53,381 nt of DNA from Myxococcota bacterium (GTDB taxonomy: Bacteria > Myxococcota_A > UBA796 > UBA2385), in the NCBI GenBank assembly GCA_023150805.1, contig JAKLKF010000044.1:1-53381 (forward strand), written 5' to 3'. Below, piece after piece: positions 15,465-23,634 of this stretch (position 1 is its first letter; each line of letters opens with the position of its first letter). The position numbers and the translations under genes are program-made. The notes under the pieces were generated by a model. It saw nothing but the letters and a program-made list of their open reading frames with translations, did not search any database and was not told where the DNA came from.

Positions 15465-17378
15465 ATGGCCGACAAGCCGCCGCCGGAGCCCGGTGCCCCG
15501 CTCACCCGCGCGCTGGTCGACGTGGGGGATCCGCAGGCGCTGCGCCACCTGCTCGAGGTCTTCGTCACCCGCTCCCCGGACGGCCTGTTCATCAAGGACC
15601 TGCACGGTCGGTACGTCTTCGCGAACGACGCCGCCGCGGCCATGGTCGACCGCTCGGTGCAGGCGCTGCTGGGCGCCACCGACGACCAGGTCTTCTCGCC
15701 CGAGACCAGCAGCGAGATCCTCGCCCGCGACCGCCAGGTGGTGGAGTCCGGCCAGCCGCTGACCTACCTGCCGTCGCGCCGGGACTTCGGCGCACCCCGG
15801 GTCTTCCAGACCACCAAGTATCCCTACCGGGACCCCCAGGGCCGCCTGGTGGGCGTGCTGGGCGTGAGCCGCGACGTGACCGAGGTGGTCGAGGCCGTGC
15901 GCGCCGCCGCGCTGTCGAGCGCCGGCTTCGAGCGGTTGGTCGAGGCGCTGCCCGACCTGGTGCTGGTGCTGGTCGCGGGCCGGGTCCGCTACGCCAACCC
16001 CGCCGCCGTGCGCCTGCTGGGCCAGGGCCACGACGGCAAGGTGCTCGATCGCGCCCTGACCGAGCTGTGCCCGGAGCCGGTGCCGGTCGGCGGGGACCTG
16101 GCCGAGGTGGGCCTGGTGGGTCCCGACGGCGGTCGGGTGCGGGTCGAGGCGGTGCTGGTGCAGACCTCCTGGCAAGGCGAGGCGGCCCTGGCGCTGGTCG
16201 CGCGCGACATCGGCGCCCGCCTGGAGCTGCAGGCCCGGCTGGTCCGCTCGGACCGCCTCGCCGCGGTGGGCGAGCTGGCCGCCGGGCTGGCCCACGAGAT
16301 CAACAACCCGCTGACCAGCCTGATGCTGCTGCTCGAGGAGGCGGCGACGGTGGCCGCCGAGGCCGAGGGGGCCGGCGCCCTGCTCGCGGACGCGCTGGCC
16401 TGCGCCGAGCGCATCGCCGGCCTGGTGCGCGACCTGGGGACCTTCTCGCGGGCGTCGGGTTCACCCGGGGCCGCCGTCGACCCGCGGGCCGAGATCGAGA
16501 AGGCCGCGCGCATGGCGGCGGTGCGGCTGAAAGGGCGCGGCCGCCTGGAGCTGGACCTGGACCCCGTGCCCCCGGTGGCCGGCAGCCCCGGCGGGCTGTG
16601 GCAGGTCGTGCTCAACCTGCTCGTGAACGCCGTGCACGCGGTCTCCCAGGTGCCCGGCCGTGCGCACCTGCTGACGGTGCGGCTGCGCGGGCAGCCCGAC
16701 GGCGCCCGCATCGACATCGAGGACAGCGGTCCGGGCATCCCCCCGGAGCTGCTCGAGCGCATCTTCGACCCCTTCGTCACGACCCGATCGGCCGGCGAGG
16801 GCACGGGCCTGGGCCTGTCGATCGCGCGCAGCATCGTGCTCGACGCCGGGGGCAGCCTGACCGTCGAGAACCGCCCGGAGGGCGGCTGCCGGTTCACGGT
16901 CCTGCTGCCCTACGCCGAGCAGCGCCCCGCGCCGGCGCCCGTCGCCGACGCGCCGACGATCCCCTGGTCCGACCTGCGGGACGCCCACATCCTGGTGGTC
17001 GAGGACGAGGCGCCCATCGCCCGGGCGCTGGGCATGGCCCTGGGCGCGCTGGGCGAGGTCCGCCTGACCGCCACGGTCGACGAGGCCCGGCGCGCGCTGG
17101 ACGAGGGTGTCGCGTGGGACCTGGTCCTGTGCGACCTGCTGCTGCCGGACGGGACCGGGCGAGAGGTCCACCACCACGCCACCAGCCGCTCCGCCGACCT
17201 CGGGGCCCGCTTCGTCTTCGTCACCGGCGGCGCGCCCCTGCCCGAGCTGCGGGCCTGGGTCCAGGCCAGCGGGTGCGAGGTCATCCCCAAGCCCTTCACC
17301 CAGGCCTTCCTGGTCGAGCGGGTGGCGCGCTGGCTGCGGGCGCGCCAGGATCGCCGGGTGGCGCCGCCGCAGGGCTGA
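15465..17378 (+). CDS. Hybrid sensor histidine kinase (PAS-PAS-HisKA-HATPase-receiver)
   Basis: 637 residues, soluble. PAS domains cover about 20-140 and 152-250. The phospho-accepting His277 is in AHEINNPLTSL. The ATPase domain has the N box Asn388 (NLLVNAV), DIEDSGPGIP, and GEGTGLGLSIARSIV. A receiver follows from about 505 with VVEDE, Asp557 (LVLCDLLLPDG) and Lys609 (IPKPF). The middle Thr/Ser position falls in VTGG. An internal phosphorelay is likely; no output regulator is adjacent. The stop codon lies in an 18-bp tandem duplication, and the convergent minus-strand gene overlaps the last 83 bp. Confidence 0.95.
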   Translation: MADKPPPEPGAPLTRALVDVGDPQALRHLLEVFVTRSPDGLFIKDLHGRYVFANDAAAAMVDRSVQALLGATDDQVFSPETSSEILARDRQVVESGQPLTYLPSRRDFGAPRVFQTTKYPYRDPQGRLVGVLGVSRDVTEVVEAVRAAALSSAGFERLVEALPDLVLVLVAGRVRYANPAAVRLLGQGHDGKVLDRALTELCPEPVPVGGDLAEVGLVGPDGGRVRVEAVLVQTSWQGEAALALVARDIGARLELQARLVRSDRLAAVGELAAGLAHEINNPLTSLMLLLEEAATVAAEAEGAGALLADALACAERIAGLVRDLGTFSRASGSPGAAVDPRAEIEKAARMAAVRLKGRGRLELDLDPVPPVAGSPGGLWQVVLNLLVNAVHAVSQVPGRAHLLTVRLRGQPDGARIDIEDSGPGIPPELLERIFDPFVTTRSAGEGTGLGLSIARSIVLDAGGSLTVENRPEGGCRFTVLLPYAEQRPAPAPVADAPTIPWSDLRDAHILVVEDEAPIARALGMALGALGEVRLTATVDEARRALDEGVAWDLVLCDLLLPDGTGREVHHHATSRSADLGARFVFVTGGAPLPELRAWVQASGCEVIPKPFTQAFLVERVARWLRARQDRRVAPPQG

Positions 17379-18303
17379 GCGCCGCCGCAGGGCTGAGCGC
17401 CGCACGCGCCCGGGCCAGCCGCCGATCGCGCGCCGCCGCGCCCACCTGGAGGATGGCCCGATCGCGCGACCACCCGGCCGCCGCGGGCCCCAGGCGCTCC
17501 CAGGGCAGGGCCTCCAGGCGCTCCCAGGCCAGGCGCAGGGCCGGGGCCAGGGCGCGGTGGGTGGCGGGCGCGGAGGGGTCCAGCTCGGCCAGGGCGCGCA
17601 GGGCCAGCACCGGCGGCAGCAGGCTCTCCGCCACCTCGGGCGGTTGGCCCCGCGCCAGGCGCAGGCCGAAGCCCAGCAGGCCCAGGCTCACGTGGATGTC
17701 CTCGACCGTGCGGAAGGGCCGGGCGTAGCGGTCCCAGCCGTCCCCCGGCAGCGGCGGCGGGGCCGGCGTGTCCAGGACCAGGCGCCCGTGCGGCACCTCG
17801 GGCACGACGGGGGCCGGGCCGCCGGGCTGGATCTCCACCCCCGGGGCCCGGGCGTCGACCGGGTAGACCCGCAGCGCGGGCCGACCGTCCACCTCCTCGC
17901 CGCTGCGCGCCAGCACGAACAGGCGCTCCGCCAGGGGACCCAGGAAGACGAAGCGCTTCTCGCCCACCAGGCGACCACCCTCGACCCGCGCCTGCACCGC
18001 GCGCGGGTGGTTTCCACCCGCCTCGGTGACGCACAGGGCGCAGCGCCGCCCCTCCGTCGGCAGCAGCCGCTCCAGGGCCGCGTGGTAGCCGCTGGCGAAG
18101 GCCCAGGCCGGCCGGTCGGCGCCCAGGCCGCCCCGCAGGGCGCGGTCGGCCGGGGAGCCCGGCAGGGCGGCGTGCCGGTCGGCCCACTCCGCCGGCGTGG
18201 CGGGCAGGGTCCCGCCGAGCCGCTCGGCCAGGGTCCCGCCGAGCAGCTCGGCCAGCAGCTCGGCCAGCAGCTCGGCCAGCAGGGCCCCGCTCGTCGCGCT
18301 CAC
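17296..18303 (-). CDS. Acyl-CoA-dehydrogenase-like protein
   Basis: 335 residues, GTG start at 18303, overlapping the upstream lipoprotein stop as GTGA. Residues about 30-180 resemble the N-terminal and middle domains of acyl-CoA dehydrogenases: AFASGYHAALERLLP, ALCVTEAGGNHPRAVQARV (flavin/substrate region, CVTE like VTEP) and LVGEKRFVFLGPLAERLFVLAR (beta domain). The C-terminal helical domain is short and Ala-rich, and no clear catalytic Glu can be placed, so activity is doubtful. The first 35 residues contain in-frame repeats (LLAE three times, GGTLAERL). The C-terminus is made of a duplicated ALSPAA and overlaps the histidine kinase gene; the real end may have been extended by that duplication. 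Confidence 0.7.
   Translation of the reverse strand: MSATSGALLAELLAELLAELLGGTLAERLGGTLPATPAEWADRHAALPGSPADRALRGGLGADRPAWAFASGYHAALERLLPTEGRRCALCVTEAGGNHPRAVQARVEGGRLVGEKRFVFLGPLAERLFVLARSGEEVDGRPALRVYPVDARAPGVEIQPGGPAPVVPEVPHGRLVLDTPAPPPLPGDGWDRYARPFRTVEDIHVSLGLLGFGLRLARGQPPEVAESLLPPVLALRALAELDPSAPATHRALAPALRLAWERLEALPWERLGPAAAGWSRDRAILQVGAAARDRRLARARAALSPAAALSPAAAPPGDPGAPAASAPPARPGRPG
17361..17396. repeat. 18-bp tandem duplication across the kinase stop codon
   Basis: gcgccgccgcagggctga occurs twice head to tail (17361-17378 and 17379-17396). The first copy ends exactly at the kinase stop codon. Read on the minus strand it adds a repeated A-L-S-P-A-A to the convergent acyl-CoA-dehydrogenase-like protein, without breaking either frame. 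Confidence 0.95.
18205..18279. repeat. Tandem repeats in the 5' end of the acyl-CoA-dehydrogenase-like gene
   Basis: Three perfect copies of CAGCTCGGCCAG (plus strand, 18244-18279) encode LLAE repeats on the minus strand. Next to them, two copies of a 24-bp unit (18205-18228, 18229-18252, one mismatch) encode repeated GGTLAERL. All units are multiples of three, so length changes keep the frame. Confidence 0.9.
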
Positions 18304-18608
18304 GGCTCCGGCGACGGCGGCGAGGGGATGACCTCGACCTGCTCGATGGGGTGGGCCTGGAGGCAGGCGGCTTCGCAGGCCTGGCGCGCGGCCCCCGCCT
18401 CCGCCTCGGCGTCCGCCTCCGGCGCGTCCACGGCCCTGCAGGCGTCCAGGCAGGACTGGCGCGCGGCGTCCGCGGCCGCCAGCTCCGCCTCGGTGCGGAC
18501 GGGCAGGTTGCCGGGCCGCTTGACGTCGGTGCGCTGGTCGAGGGGAACGTCGTCGGGCGCGGGGGGACGACTGGCGCAGGCGAGCAGCAGCAGCAGGGCG
18601 AGGTGCAT
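18300..18608 (-). CDS. Small lipoprotein of unknown function
   Basis: 102 residues, ATG 18608. The signal MHLALLLLLACAS ends in a lipobox L-L-A-C at residue 10. The mature part is acidic, with a helical section carrying four cysteines as C-x3-C pairs (SCLDACRA, ACEAACLQA), which could form a disulfide-linked helical hairpin. Pro-rich ends flank it. Its stop overlaps the GTG of the acyl-CoA-dehydrogenase-like gene, so the two are co-translated. No family recognised. It is divergent from the YhfC-type gene, 76 bp away, with no clear promoter in the gap. Confidence 0.72.
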   Translation of the reverse strand: MHLALLLLLACASRPPAPDDVPLDQRTDVKRPGNLPVRTEAELAAADAARQSCLDACRAVDAPEADAEAEAGAARQACEAACLQAHPIEQVEVIPSPPSPEP

Positions 18609-18684
18609 CGGCCCACTGTAGCGGAGCGGTGCCCGCCCGGTCGATCTGGAGCACCACCGCGTCCCCCTCAGGCAGAATCCCCCC

Positions 18685-19530
18685 GTGCACCTGCCCCTGA
18701 TGCTCACGAGCGGCCTGCTCTGCCTGGTGATGGCGGGGGGCGCGGCCGCCTGGGCCCACCACCGCACCGGGGCGCGCCTGGCGTGGTGGGCCTGGGGCGC
18801 GCTGGCCTTCGTGCTCTCCCAGGTGGTGCACATCCCGCTCAACCTGGGCGCGGCGCAGCTCTTCTCGACGGGGCTGCTGCCGGCGCCCGCGCCCGCGGTG
18901 AAGGCCTGGCTCCTGCCCCTGGCGCTCGGCCTCTCGGCGGGGATCTGCGAGGAGCCGGCGCGCTGGCTGCTCTTCCGGGCGCGCCGGCTGGCTCCCGCCC
19001 CCACCTGGGAGGGCGGGCTGATGGTGGGCCTGGGCCACGGCGGCGTCGAGGCGGCCCTGGTGGGGGTCTCGATCCTCAGCAGCGCGGTGAGCCTGCACCT
19101 CATCCGGCAGCGGGGCATGGCCGCGCTCGGCGTGCCGGCCGAGGCCCAGGCCGCGGTCCAGGCCCAGCTCGACCAGGTCTTCGGCGCCCCCTCCTGGATG
19201 ATGCTGATGGGCGCCGGGGAGCGGGCCCTGGCGATGACCTGCCACGTCGCGATGTCGCTGCTGGTGATGCGGGCGGTGCGCGATCGGCGGCCGCGGTGGC
19301 TGCTGGCCTCGATCGCCCTGCACACGGCGCTCAACGCCGGCGCCGTGGCCCTGGTCCAGGCCGGCCACCCGCTGGGCGCCGAGGGCTTCCTGCTGGTCAT
19401 GGCGCTGCTGTCGCTCGGGCTCGTCGTGGCCCTGCGCGACCCGCCGGCGCCCCCGGCCCGGCCCCCACCCCCGGTGCCGCCGGTCGCGATCCGGCGGGTG
19501 CCCCTGTCCGCCCCCTCGGAGGAGGGATGA
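18685..19530 (+). CDS. YhfC-family glutamic intramembrane protease-like protein
   Basis: 281 residues with about seven membrane helices, GTG start at 18685. The paired motifs Glu89-Glu90-x2-Arg93 (CEEPARWLLF) and His118-Gly-Gly-x-Glu122 (GLGHGGVEA), with HTALN later, match the YhfC/PrsW/CPBP group of membrane proteases. It ends in a Pro-rich cytosolic tail. Its stop overlaps the ABC ATPase start as ATGA, so it is co-translated with an ABC-2 exporter; similar proteases are often encoded beside peptide or bacteriocin-type exporters. No substrate peptide gene is visible nearby. Confidence 0.75.
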   Translation: MHLPLMLTSGLLCLVMAGGAAAWAHHRTGARLAWWAWGALAFVLSQVVHIPLNLGAAQLFSTGLLPAPAPAVKAWLLPLALGLSAGICEEPARWLLFRARRLAPAPTWEGGLMVGLGHGGVEAALVGVSILSSAVSLHLIRQRGMAALGVPAEAQAAVQAQLDQVFGAPSWMMLMGAGERALAMTCHVAMSLLVMRAVRDRRPRWLLASIALHTALNAGAVALVQAGHPLGAEGFLLVMALLSLGLVVALRDPPAPPARPPPPVPPVAIRRVPLSAPSEEG

Positions 19531-20438
19531 TCGAGACCCGCCGCCTGACCCGCCGCTTCGGCGAGCTGCTGGCCGTCGACCGCCTGGACCTGGACGTGGC
19601 GCGCGGCGAGTGCCTGGGCTTCCTGGGCCCCAACGGCGCGGGCAAGACGACGACCGTCCGGATGCTCTGCGCGCTCATCGCGCCCAGCGAGGGGTCGGCG
19701 CGCGTGGCCGGGCACGACGTGGTGCGCGAGGCGGACCAGGTGCGCCGCAAGGTCGGCATCCTCACCGAGACCCCCGGCCTGTACGACCGCCTGTCCGCCC
19801 GCCGCAACCTGGAGCTGTTCGGCGAGCTGTACGGCGTCGACGACGTGGCCGGCCAGGTCCGGCGCTACCTGGCGCTGCTGGGCCTGTGGGAGCGCCGCGA
19901 CGACCCGGCCGGCACCTTCTCCAAGGGGATGCGGCAGAAGCTGGCGATCTGCCGCGCCCTGCTGCACGAGCCGCCGATCCTGTTCCTCGACGAGCCGACC
20001 AGCGCGCTGGACCCCGAGGCCGCGCGCCTGGTCCGGGACTTCGTCGGCGAGCTGAAGAGCCAGGGGCGCACCATCTTCCTGTGCACCCACAACCTGGAGG
20101 AGGCCGACCAGCTCTGCGACCGGGTGGCCCTGTTCCGCAACCGCCTGCTGGTCGTCGACACCGCCGCCAGCCTGCGGCACCAGACCTACGGGCGCCAGGT
20201 CGAGGTGCGGCTGCGGGAGCTGCGGCCGGAGCACGATGCCGCCGTGCGCGCGCTCGGCCTGCCGGTGGAGCTGGCTGCGGTGGGGGCGACGCTGCGGCTG
20301 CGCGCCGACGACCCCGACGCCATCACGCCCGCCGTCGTGCGCGCCCTGGTGCTGGCCGGCGCCGAGGTCCAGGCCGTGACCCCGATCGAGCACAGCCTGG
20401 AGCGGGTCTACCTGGAGATCATGGGGGGCCAGCCATGA
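19527..20438 (+). CDS. ABC transporter ATP-binding protein (ABC-2 type, CcmA-like)
   Basis: 303 residues. Walker A GPNGAGKTTTVRML, the Q-loop region (GILTETPGLYDRL), signature FSKGMRQKLAICRALL, Walker B ILFLDEPTSALDPEA and the switch His (CTHNLEEADQL) are all present, so it is an active ATPase. ATG 19527 has GGAGGAGGG upstream and overlaps the protease stop; the permease start overlaps its own stop (ATGA). The C-terminal 80 residues are the accessory domain common in Nat/Ccm-type exporters. Confidence 0.95.
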   Translation: MIETRRLTRRFGELLAVDRLDLDVARGECLGFLGPNGAGKTTTVRMLCALIAPSEGSARVAGHDVVREADQVRRKVGILTETPGLYDRLSARRNLELFGELYGVDDVAGQVRRYLALLGLWERRDDPAGTFSKGMRQKLAICRALLHEPPILFLDEPTSALDPEAARLVRDFVGELKSQGRTIFLCTHNLEEADQLCDRVALFRNRLLVVDTAASLRHQTYGRQVEVRLRELRPEHDAAVRALGLPVELAAVGATLRLRADDPDAITPAVVRALVLAGAEVQAVTPIEHSLERVYLEIMGGQP

Positions 20439-21244
20439 ACCGCCGCGTGCGCGCCGTCCTGCGCAAGGAGTGGGAGGAGGTCTTCAAGAACGGCCTGGTG
20501 CTGTTCACCATGGTCTTCACCCCGCTGCTCTTCGTGGTCATGGGGGTGGGCACCGTGGGCGGCACCGGCATGGCCACCAGGGGCGCGCCGCCCATGTCCC
20601 AGGCCGAGGCGGCCGAGCTGCGCAAGCTGGCCGGCGAGCAGTGCGCCGGGCTGGACGGCGCCGCCTGCCTGGACCTGTACCTGGGCACGCTGATGCTGCT
20701 GCTGTTCATGATGCTGCCGCTCATCCTGCCGACCGTCTTCGCCGCCTACAGCGTGGTCGGCGAGAAGACCGGCCGCACGCTGGAGCCGCTGCTGGCGACG
20801 CCGATCCGCACCACCGAGCTGCTGCTGGCCAAGGTGCTCGCCGCGGCGGTGCCGGCGGTGGTGGTGACCTGGGGAGGGGTGGCCTGCTACCTGGGCGGGC
20901 TGGCGCTGCTGGGCGAGGGGGGGACCGCGCGCGCCCTGCTCTCGCCCGCCTGGCTGGCGGCGGTGGGCGTGCTGGCCCCGCTGCTGGCCGTCGGGGGGGT
21001 GCTGGCCGCGGTGATCGTCAGCTCCCGCGTCAACGACCCCCGCACCGCGCAGCAGCTCTCGGGCGTGGTCGTCATGCCGCTGGCCATGGTGCTCGTCGGG
21101 CAGTCGATGGGCCTGTTCATCGTGGACGCGGCGATGGTCGGCGTCGCCGTGGTCGTGATGGTGGTGCTCGACCTGGCGCTGGCCTGGGTCTCGGTGGCCC
21201 TCTTCGACCGCGAGAACGTGCTGACCCGGTGGAAGGGGGCATAG
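20435..21244 (+). CDS. ABC-2 type permease (NatB-like)
   Basis: 269 residues: an N-terminal RKEWEEVFKN segment before the first helix, a short extracytoplasmic loop with two cysteines (CAGLDGAACLDLYLG), then about five more helices. VFAAYSVVGEKTGRTLEPLLATPIRTTELLLAK is represented by its key pattern G-E-K-x3-T-L-E-P-L-L-A-T-P, typical of ABC-2 exporters of the NatB group. ATG 20435 overlaps the ATPase stop. With that ATPase it forms an exporter whose substrate is not shown by the sequence. Confidence 0.9.
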   Translation: MNRRVRAVLRKEWEEVFKNGLVLFTMVFTPLLFVVMGVGTVGGTGMATRGAPPMSQAEAAELRKLAGEQCAGLDGAACLDLYLGTLMLLLFMMLPLILPTVFAAYSVVGEKTGRTLEPLLATPIRTTELLLAKVLAAAVPAVVVTWGGVACYLGGLALLGEGGTARALLSPAWLAAVGVLAPLLAVGGVLAAVIVSSRVNDPRTAQQLSGVVVMPLAMVLVGQSMGLFIVDAAMVGVAVVVMVVLDLALAWVSVALFDRENVLTRWKGA

Positions 21245-21250
21245 CGGCCG

Positions 21251-21718
21251 TCAGCGCACCTCGAAGACCCCGTCGATCTCCACGGCCACGCCGAAGGGGA
21301 GCTGCGCCACGCCGACGGCGCTGCGCGCGTGGCGGCCGGCCTCGCCGAAGGCGGCGATGAGCAGCTCGCTGGCGGCGTTGAGCACCGCCGGCTGCATCGT
21401 GAAGTCGGGGGTGCAGTTCACGAAGCCGTTGAGCTTGACGGCCCGGACCACGCGCTCCAGGTCGCCGTCGAGGGCGGCCCGGAGCTGGGCGAGCAGGTTG
21501 AGGGTCACCTCGCGCGCGGCCTCCTGGCCGTCCTCCAGGCTCCACTGCGCGCCGACCTTGCCCACCCAGCGGAACTGCCCGTCGCGCACCGGGACCTGGC
21601 CGGCGATGAAGACCAGGTCGCCCGTGCGCACCCAGGGCGCGTAGGTGGCGGCGGGCACCGGAGCGGCGGGGATGGAGAGGCCGAGCTCGGCCAGGCGGGC
21701 CTCGATGCGTCCGGACAT
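21251..21718 (-). CDS. RidA/YjgF-family protein lacking the catalytic arginine
   Basis: 155 residues, start ATG 21718 with GAGG upstream. The fold is clear: GDLVFIAGQVPVRDG, EAAREVTLNLLAQL, VVRAVKLNGFVN, and the C-terminal ARSAVGVAQLPFGVAVEID. In imine deaminases of the RidA subfamily the last motif reads VARLP with a catalytic Arg; here it is VAQLP, so enamine/imine deamination is unlikely and this belongs with the non-RidA YjgF groups. It has a short N-terminal extension. It is convergent with the ABC permease gene, 6 bp away, and divergent from the MFS gene. Confidence 0.9.
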   Translation of the reverse strand: MSGRIEARLAELGLSIPAAPVPAATYAPWVRTGDLVFIAGQVPVRDGQFRWVGKVGAQWSLEDGQEAAREVTLNLLAQLRAALDGDLERVVRAVKLNGFVNCTPDFTMQPAVLNAASELLIAAFGEAGRHARSAVGVAQLPFGVAVEIDGVFEVR

Positions 21719-21773
21719 GCTTCCTCGGGGGGGCGAGAGGGGGGAGGTTGACGGCCAGCGCGCGGCCGGCCAC

Positions 21774-22937
21774 ATGGCCCGGGCCGTGCGCCCCCGCCTG
21801 CTGCTCTCCGCGCTCTACCTCGCCGACCTGGCAGGGGTGGGGGCGTGGTTGCCCTTCCTGGCCGTCGCCCTCGACCGCAAGGGGATCTCGGGGGCCGGCA
21901 TCGGCGGCCTGCTGGCGATCATCCCGGTGGCCCGGATGCTGTCGGCGCCCCTGTGGTCGCTGGTGGCCGACCGCACCCGCTCGGGCCGGGCCCTGCTGCG
22001 GCTGGCGACCGGCGGCTCCCTGCTGGCGGCGGTCGCCCTGGCCGCGCTGCCGCTCCCGCCGTGGGGCATCGGCGTGCTGCTGCTGGTCTTCAGCACGCTG
22101 CGCTCGCCGATCGCCCCCCTGGTCGACACCACGGCGGTCAAGATCATCACCGACGAGGGCGGCGACCCGCAGGACTACGGGCGCCTGCGCATGTGGGGCA
22201 CGGTGGGCTTCCTGCTGGGGAGCGCCGCCGGCTCGATGCTGATGGCCGCCTCGCCCCTGGCCGGGTCCGCCCTGTGGCTGGCCGTCGCCGCCTGGACGAC
22301 CTCGACGGCCCTGGCCTTCCTCCTGCCCGCCGCCCCCGCGGCCGCCCCGGCGCCGGTCTGGCCGGCCCTGCGCAGGCTGGCGGTCAGCCCCTTCCTCGGC
22401 CCGCTGCTGCTGGCCCTGTGCCTGCACGGCATGGGGTTGACGGTCTACGACACGACCCTGGCGATGCACATGGAGGGCCTGGGACTGGCCGGCGGGTGGG
22501 TGGCGACCGCGCTCACCCTGGGCCTGCTGGCCGAGATCGCCGTGATGTGGTGGGGCCGACACCTGCTGCGGCGCCTGGGCCCCTTCCGGATGCTGACCGT
22601 GGCCGGCGCGACCGGCGCCCTGCGCTGGGGCCTCACCGCGGTGGTGACGACCCCGGCCCTGCTGGCGGGCCTGCAGCTCCTGCACGGCGTCGTCTACGCG
22701 GTCTTCTGGCTGGCCGGCGTCGAGGCGATGCGCCGCCACGCCCCCGAGGAGGTCCGCGTCAGCGCCCAGAGCCTGCTGACGACCACCGCCTACGGGGTCG
22801 GCTCCCTGCTGTCGGCCGCCGCCGTCGGCGCCCTGCTGGAGCCCCTGGGCACCTCGGGCCTGTTCGGCGCGGCGGCCCTGGCCTCGCTGTTGGCGACGGC
22901 CGGCCTGCTGCGGGCCCAGCACCAGGCCCCGCGCTGA
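21774..22937 (+). CDS. MFS transporter (MFS_1-like, LacY/nucleoside-symporter group)
   Basis: 387 residues with 12 predicted hydrophobic helices in two halves. Loop 2-3 has LVADRTRSGRALL, the MFS motif A region, and YGRLRMWGTVGFLLG in helix 5 is characteristic of the 3-phenylpropionate/nucleoside/LacY-like group. The second half shows WWGRHLLRRLGPF. ATG 21774 is the first usable start; 55 bp separate it from the divergent RidA-like gene. Substrate unknown. Confidence 0.88.
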   Translation: MARAVRPRLLLSALYLADLAGVGAWLPFLAVALDRKGISGAGIGGLLAIIPVARMLSAPLWSLVADRTRSGRALLRLATGGSLLAAVALAALPLPPWGIGVLLLVFSTLRSPIAPLVDTTAVKIITDEGGDPQDYGRLRMWGTVGFLLGSAAGSMLMAASPLAGSALWLAVAAWTTSTALAFLLPAAPAAAPAPVWPALRRLAVSPFLGPLLLALCLHGMGLTVYDTTLAMHMEGLGLAGGWVATALTLGLLAEIAVMWWGRHLLRRLGPFRMLTVAGATGALRWGLTAVVTTPALLAGLQLLHGVVYAVFWLAGVEAMRRHAPEEVRVSAQSLLTTTAYGVGSLLSAAAVGALLEPLGTSGLFGAAALASLLATAGLLRAQHQAPR

Positions 22938-22940
22938 CCG

Positions 22941-22959
22941 GCGGCGGCGCTACCGCCGC
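22941..22959. terminator. GC hairpin between convergent MFS and ABC ATPase genes
   Basis: GCGGCGG (22941-22947) and CCGCCGC (22953-22959) form a perfect 7-bp stem with a 5-nt loop. It starts four bases after the MFS stop and covers the stop codon of the convergent ATPase gene. No T-run follows. Confidence 0.4.
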
Positions 22960-23633
22960 AGGTCCTCGGCCACGCGGCCGTCCACCAGCTTGACCACCCG
23001 CCGCGCGTGGTCCACCACCCGGGCGTCGTGGGTGCTGAACAGGAAGGTCACGCCGCGCTCCTGGTTCAGCCGCTGCATCAGGTCGAGCAGCTTCTCGGCC
23101 GTCTCGCTGTCGACGTTGGCGGTCGGCTCGTCGGCCAGGACGATGGCCGGGCGGGCGGCGATGGCGCGCGCGATGGCCACCCGCTGCTGCTGGCCGCCGG
23201 AGAGCTGGTCGGGCCGGCGGTGCTCCAGGCCGCCCAGGCCCAGCTCCTGGAACAGGGCCAGCACGCGCTCCCGCCGCTGCCCCTCGGGCACGCCCTGCAG
23301 GGCGAGCACGCTCTCGGCGTTCTCGTAGGCCGTCAGGACCGGGATGAGGTTGTAGGCCTGGAAGACGAAGCCGATGCGGTCGCGGCGCAGGTGGGACAGC
23401 TCGCGCCGGGACAGGCCCCCCAGGTCGCGCCCCTCCAGCGCGACGGTGCCCGACGAGGGGTGGTCCAGCGCGCCGGCGAGGTTGAGCGCCGTGGTCTTGC
23501 CCGAGCCCGAGGGGCCGACCAGGGCGGTGAACTCGCCGGCCTCGATCTGCAGGTCGAGGCCGCGCAGCGCGTGCACCTGGACCTGGCCCTGGGTGTAGAC
23601 CTTGGTGACGGAGGAGAAGCGCAGCAGGCTCAT
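22950..23633 (-). CDS. ABC transporter ATP-binding protein (LolD/MacB type)
   Basis: 227 residues, the length of LolD. Walker A GPSGSGKTTALNLA, Q-loop FVFQAYNLIPVLTAYEN, signature LSGGQQQRVAIARAI, Walker B AIVLADEPTANVDSETA and His switch FSTHDARVV are all intact. The stretch between Q-loop and signature (AYNLIPVLTA) is typical of the MacB/LolD family that drives FtsX-type permeases. It lies one base after the first permease gene, so the three genes make one transport unit. Confidence 0.95.
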   Translation of the reverse strand: MSLLRFSSVTKVYTQGQVQVHALRGLDLQIEAGEFTALVGPSGSGKTTALNLAGALDHPSSGTVALEGRDLGGLSRRELSHLRRDRIGFVFQAYNLIPVLTAYENAESVLALQGVPEGQRRERVLALFQELGLGGLEHRRPDQLSGGQQQRVAIARAIAARPAIVLADEPTANVDSETAEKLLDLMQRLNQERGVTFLFSTHDARVVDHARRVVKLVDGRVAEDLRR

Positions 23634-23634
23634 G

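Noticed and set aside
18205..18279. CRISPR-like array
   Set aside because: Units are 12-24 bp, directly adjacent without spacers, and in frame inside a coding region.
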